This document shows, piece by piece, positions 62,143 through 64,000 of a DNA stretch of 64,000 bases (position 1 is the first letter of the stretch; the number at the start of each line of letters is the position of its first letter). Where the stretch lies: positions 186,001 to 250,000 of the forward strand of contig NZ_FNJN01000005.1 in assembly GCF_900104345.1 (NCBI RefSeq), in the 5' to 3' direction. Source of the stretch: Microbacterium testaceum StLB037. Its GTDB lineage: Bacteria > Actinomycetota > Actinomycetes > Actinomycetales > Microbacteriaceae. Position numbers and translations under genes: made by a program. The notes under the pieces were generated by a model. That model worked only from the letters and a program-made list of their open reading frames with translations, did no database searches and was not told the DNA's origin.

Positions 62143-62976
62143 TCATGCGAACACCTCGGCGCCGCGAGTTACGTCGTCGCGGTGTGGGGCGGATTCCGTC
62201 GTTCGGGGCGCGCGATTTCCGCCCCGAGTGACGGGATCCGCCCCGAACCCGGGATGACCGGCGGCCGCACCCGCGAACTCGCGCGGAGGCCGCGCGTACT
62301 CGTCGCGTTTGCTCGTGCCCAGGCCCATGCGCACCATTCCGGATGCCATGCCCACCCCGGCCGCGACCCCGTCGACGACCGGCACCCCGACGCGTGCCGT
62401 GAGCTCGGCGCACAGGTCGGCCATGCCCGCGCAGCCGAGCACGATGACGTCCGCGCCGGACGCCGCGGCATCCGCGCTGAGTTCGGCGATGGTGGTGACG
62501 GCGGCGGATGCCGTGTCCTCGAGGTCGAGCACCGGAATGCCCGTCGCCGCGAGCGACACGCAGGCCCGCTCCATGCCGTACCGCGCGACGAGATCGTGCG
62601 CGCGCCCGAGCGTCCGGCTGAGCGTCGTGACGACCCCGAAGTGCCGCCCCGACACCGCCGCCAGGTGCATCGCCGCCTCGGCGATCCCGACCACGGGCAC
62701 CTCGACCAGCTCACGGGCCGCGTCGAGCCCCGGGTCGCCGAAGCACGCGATCACGTAGGCGTCCGCGGGGTCGGAGCCGTCGCGGTCGGCGTCGATCAAC
62801 TCGACCACGGCCGCGGCGGCCGCGATCTCGTCGACGTGGCTCTCGATCGCGGCAGCACCGGCGGAAGGGCACGCGGCGTCGATGACGACGTCGGGCCCCG
62901 CCACCTCCCGGGCGGCGTCCGCGATCTTCGCGGTCATCGCCCGGGAGGTGTTGGGGTTGATGAGCAGGATCCTCAC
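62143..62976 (-). CDS. Hydantoin/allantoin racemase family (HpxA/HyuE-like)
   Basis: 277 residues, GTG start overlapping the permease stop. Begins ILLINPNTSRAMTAKI; the two catalytic Cys lie in VIACFGDPGLDAA and VLGCAGMADL. Allantoin racemase (HpxA) feeds both isomers into allantoinase, the next gene. The family is usually near 240 residues; the extra C-terminal 35-40 residues are encoded by a palindromic element and are unlike the rest. Confidence 0.88.
   Translation of the reverse strand: MRILLINPNTSRAMTAKIADAAREVAGPDVVIDAACPSAGAAAIESHVDEIAAAAAVVELIDADRDGSDPADAYVIACFGDPGLDAARELVEVPVVGIAEAAMHLAAVSGRHFGVVTTLSRTLGRAHDLVARYGMERACVSLAATGIPVLDLEDTASAAVTTIAELSADAAASGADVIVLGCAGMADLCAELTARVGVPVVDGVAAGVGMASGMVRMGLGTSKRDEYARPPREFAGAAAGHPGFGADPVTRGGNRAPRTTESAPHRDDVTRGAEVFA
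62186..62244. repeat. Palindromic element H (59 bp) in the racemase C-terminus
   Basis: GGGGCGGATTCCGTC (62186-62200) faces GACGGGATCCGCCCC (62230-62244) with one mismatch, and inner arms CGGGGCG and CGCCCCG are nested inside. It is translated in the C-terminal extension of the racemase. Confidence 0.72.
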
Positions 62977-64000
62977 GCGAGCGCCTCGCGCGGGGGTGCG
63001 GCCGCGGTCTCGGCATCCCGAGCTTTCTGGGCGAGCACGGGAACCTCTTCGACGACCGGGGCCTCGGCGACCGCGTCGACCGTGCCGTCGGAGATGCCCT
63101 CGGTCTCACCGTCGAAGGTCGGGACGCGGGGATCGAGCCGCTCGAAGAGCAGGAAGAGCACGTAGCCCAGACCGCATCCGATGAACCAGCTGTAGTCGCT
63201 GACCCACGAGACGTTGAACAGCCCCAGGTCGGCGAAGAGCTTCGGGAACACGGCGATCAGCACGGTGGGAACCCCCGCGGCGATGACGGCCTTGACCGCG
63301 TTCGGGTTGAAACCGTTGCGGTACCAGTAAGGCCCGGCGGCATCCATCGTGAACATCGCATCGACCTTCACGCGCTGGCGGGCCGCGATGTAGTAGCCGG
63401 CGATCAGGATGCCGAAGAGCGGGCCGATCAGCGCACCCAGCACGCCCAGCGAGTAGTGGATGGCGTCGCTGTTGGAGTACCAGTTCCAGGGCATGAGGAA
63501 GGTGGAGCCGACGGCGGCGATCATGCCGCCCGCGCGCCACGAGATCTTCTTCGGGGCGACGTTGGAGAAGTCGAACGCGGGCGAGATGAAGTTCGCGACG
63601 ATGTTGATGCCGACGGTGGCCGTGACGAAGGTGAGCCCGCCCAGCAGGATCGCGAAGGGCGTGTCGATCTGCTCGACCGTCTTGATGGGGTCGGTGATGA
63701 GCGAGCCGAACACCGGGACGGTGGCCGACGCGGTGATGACGGTCAGCAGCGAGAAGAAGACGAAGTTGATCGGCAGGCCCCAGAGGTTGCCCTTCTTCAC
63801 CGCGGCGAAGCTCTTGCCGTAGCGGGCGAAGTCGCCGAAGTTCAGCATCGGGCCCGAGAAGTACGACACGACCAGGGCGATCGCGGCGAACATCACCGGG
63901 ATCGAGGCCCAGAAGTCGAGCTGCACCGTCGACAGGGTGAACGAGATGTTCTGGATGCCGGCCTGCGACACGAGGTACACGGCGAGCACGATCATGACGA
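62973..64000 (-). CDS. NCS1-family nucleobase/allantoin permease, N-terminus outside window
   Basis: The C-terminal 342 codons or so are present; the frame is open to the right edge. About eight membrane segments, with NCS1 blocks MLNFGDFARYGKSF, LWGLPINFVFFSLL, GINIVANFISPAFDF, WRAGGMIAAVGS and MPWNWYSNSDAIHYSLG. The family includes PucI/allantoin, hydantoin and uracil symporters. Position ahead of racemase and allantoinase favours allantoin or a hydantoin. The C-terminal tail is acidic and Ala/Pro/Glu-rich. Confidence 0.9.
   Translation of the reverse strand, partial: VMIVLAVYLVSQAGIQNISFTLSTVQLDFWASIPVMFAAIALVVSYFSGPMLNFGDFARYGKSFAAVKKGNLWGLPINFVFFSLLTVITASATVPVFGSLITDPIKTVEQIDTPFAILLGGLTFVTATVGINIVANFISPAFDFSNVAPKKISWRAGGMIAAVGSTFLMPWNWYSNSDAIHYSLGVLGALIGPLFGILIAGYYIAARQRVKVDAMFTMDAAGPYWYRNGFNPNAVKAVIAAGVPTVLIAVFPKLFADLGLFNVSWVSDYSWFIGCGLGYVLFLLFERLDPRVPTFDGETEGISDGTVDAVAEAPVVEEVPVLAQKARDAETAAAPPREALA

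Noticed and set aside
1-64000. GGATGCC as a KOPS-like chromosome-polarity motif
   Set aside because: Both orientations are about equally frequent across the window, whereas KOPS-type motifs are strongly strand-skewed.

Overview
The window is high-GC (about 70%) DNA with actinobacterial gene style: GTG starts, ATGA/GTGA translational coupling, and leaderless promoters of the TAnnnT-N6/7-ATG type. A DUF222/HNH protein, a CelR/CebR-type cellobiose operator, ChvE-GguAB and Tct transporters, and the word GGATGCC scattered everywhere point to the Microbacteriaceae, most likely Microbacterium. This is judged from sequence character, not from a database search. No rRNA, tRNA, CRISPR array, complete insertion sequence or prophage was seen.

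Left part (1-33 kb), mostly sugar and organic-acid uptake: a truncated membrane protein next to a LuxR-type two-component pair; a CelR-like LacI repressor; a DUF222/HNH protein; the cellobiose operon cebEFG-bglC (minus strand), whose promoter carries two CebR/CelR-type operators; purSQ; a GntR regulator followed by ureidoglycolate lyase, a flavoprotein and a D-2-hydroxyacid dehydrogenase; a lytic transglycosylase; a ChvE-GguAB monosaccharide importer with a ROK regulator; a TctCBA tricarboxylate importer divergent from a CitA/CitB-like two-component system; MocA/XdhC molybdoenzyme maturation genes with an 8-oxoguanine-deaminase-like enzyme, a cupin regulator and an orphan flavin/2Fe-2S reductase; and a RelBE-type toxin-antitoxin pair.

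Right part (34-64 kb), nitrogen-heterocycle catabolism: a cytosine/creatinine-deaminase-like enzyme with an SsuABC-type importer, an FAD oxidase and a creatininase-family hydrolase; a second purine-deaminase-like amidohydrolase; a molybdenum hydroxylase with fused 2Fe-2S and molybdopterin domains plus its FAD subunit; then a minus-strand purine-degradation run: NCS1 permease, hydantoin/allantoin racemase, allantoinase, acetamidase family, a small coupled ORF, an AtzH-amidase fusion, ureidoglycine-glyoxylate aminotransferase, and an allantoate-amidohydrolase-like enzyme. Together these would import purine products, open the allantoin ring and release ammonia and glyoxylate.

Two unifying signals stand out. 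First, six promoters (genes at 28333, 34378, 46436, 49720, 49830 and 62092) share one geometry: GAAAC, then exactly 10 bp, then TAnnnT. In most of them a GnnAC-like half-site lies 6 bp further upstream, which is a GlnR-type nitrogen box and suggests one nitrogen regulon. Second, the 34-62 kb half holds at least thirteen short (50-96 bp) elements bounded by inverted repeats, in several families. Most lie behind genes, but at least three lie in frame inside genes (the molybdenum hydroxylase linker, the racemase C-terminus and the small coupled ORF), and a further, separate repeat forms the acetamidase N-terminus. The 7-mer GGATGCC also looks strongly over-represented and forms intercistronic hairpins as inverted pairs, much as DNA-uptake words do in competent bacteria.
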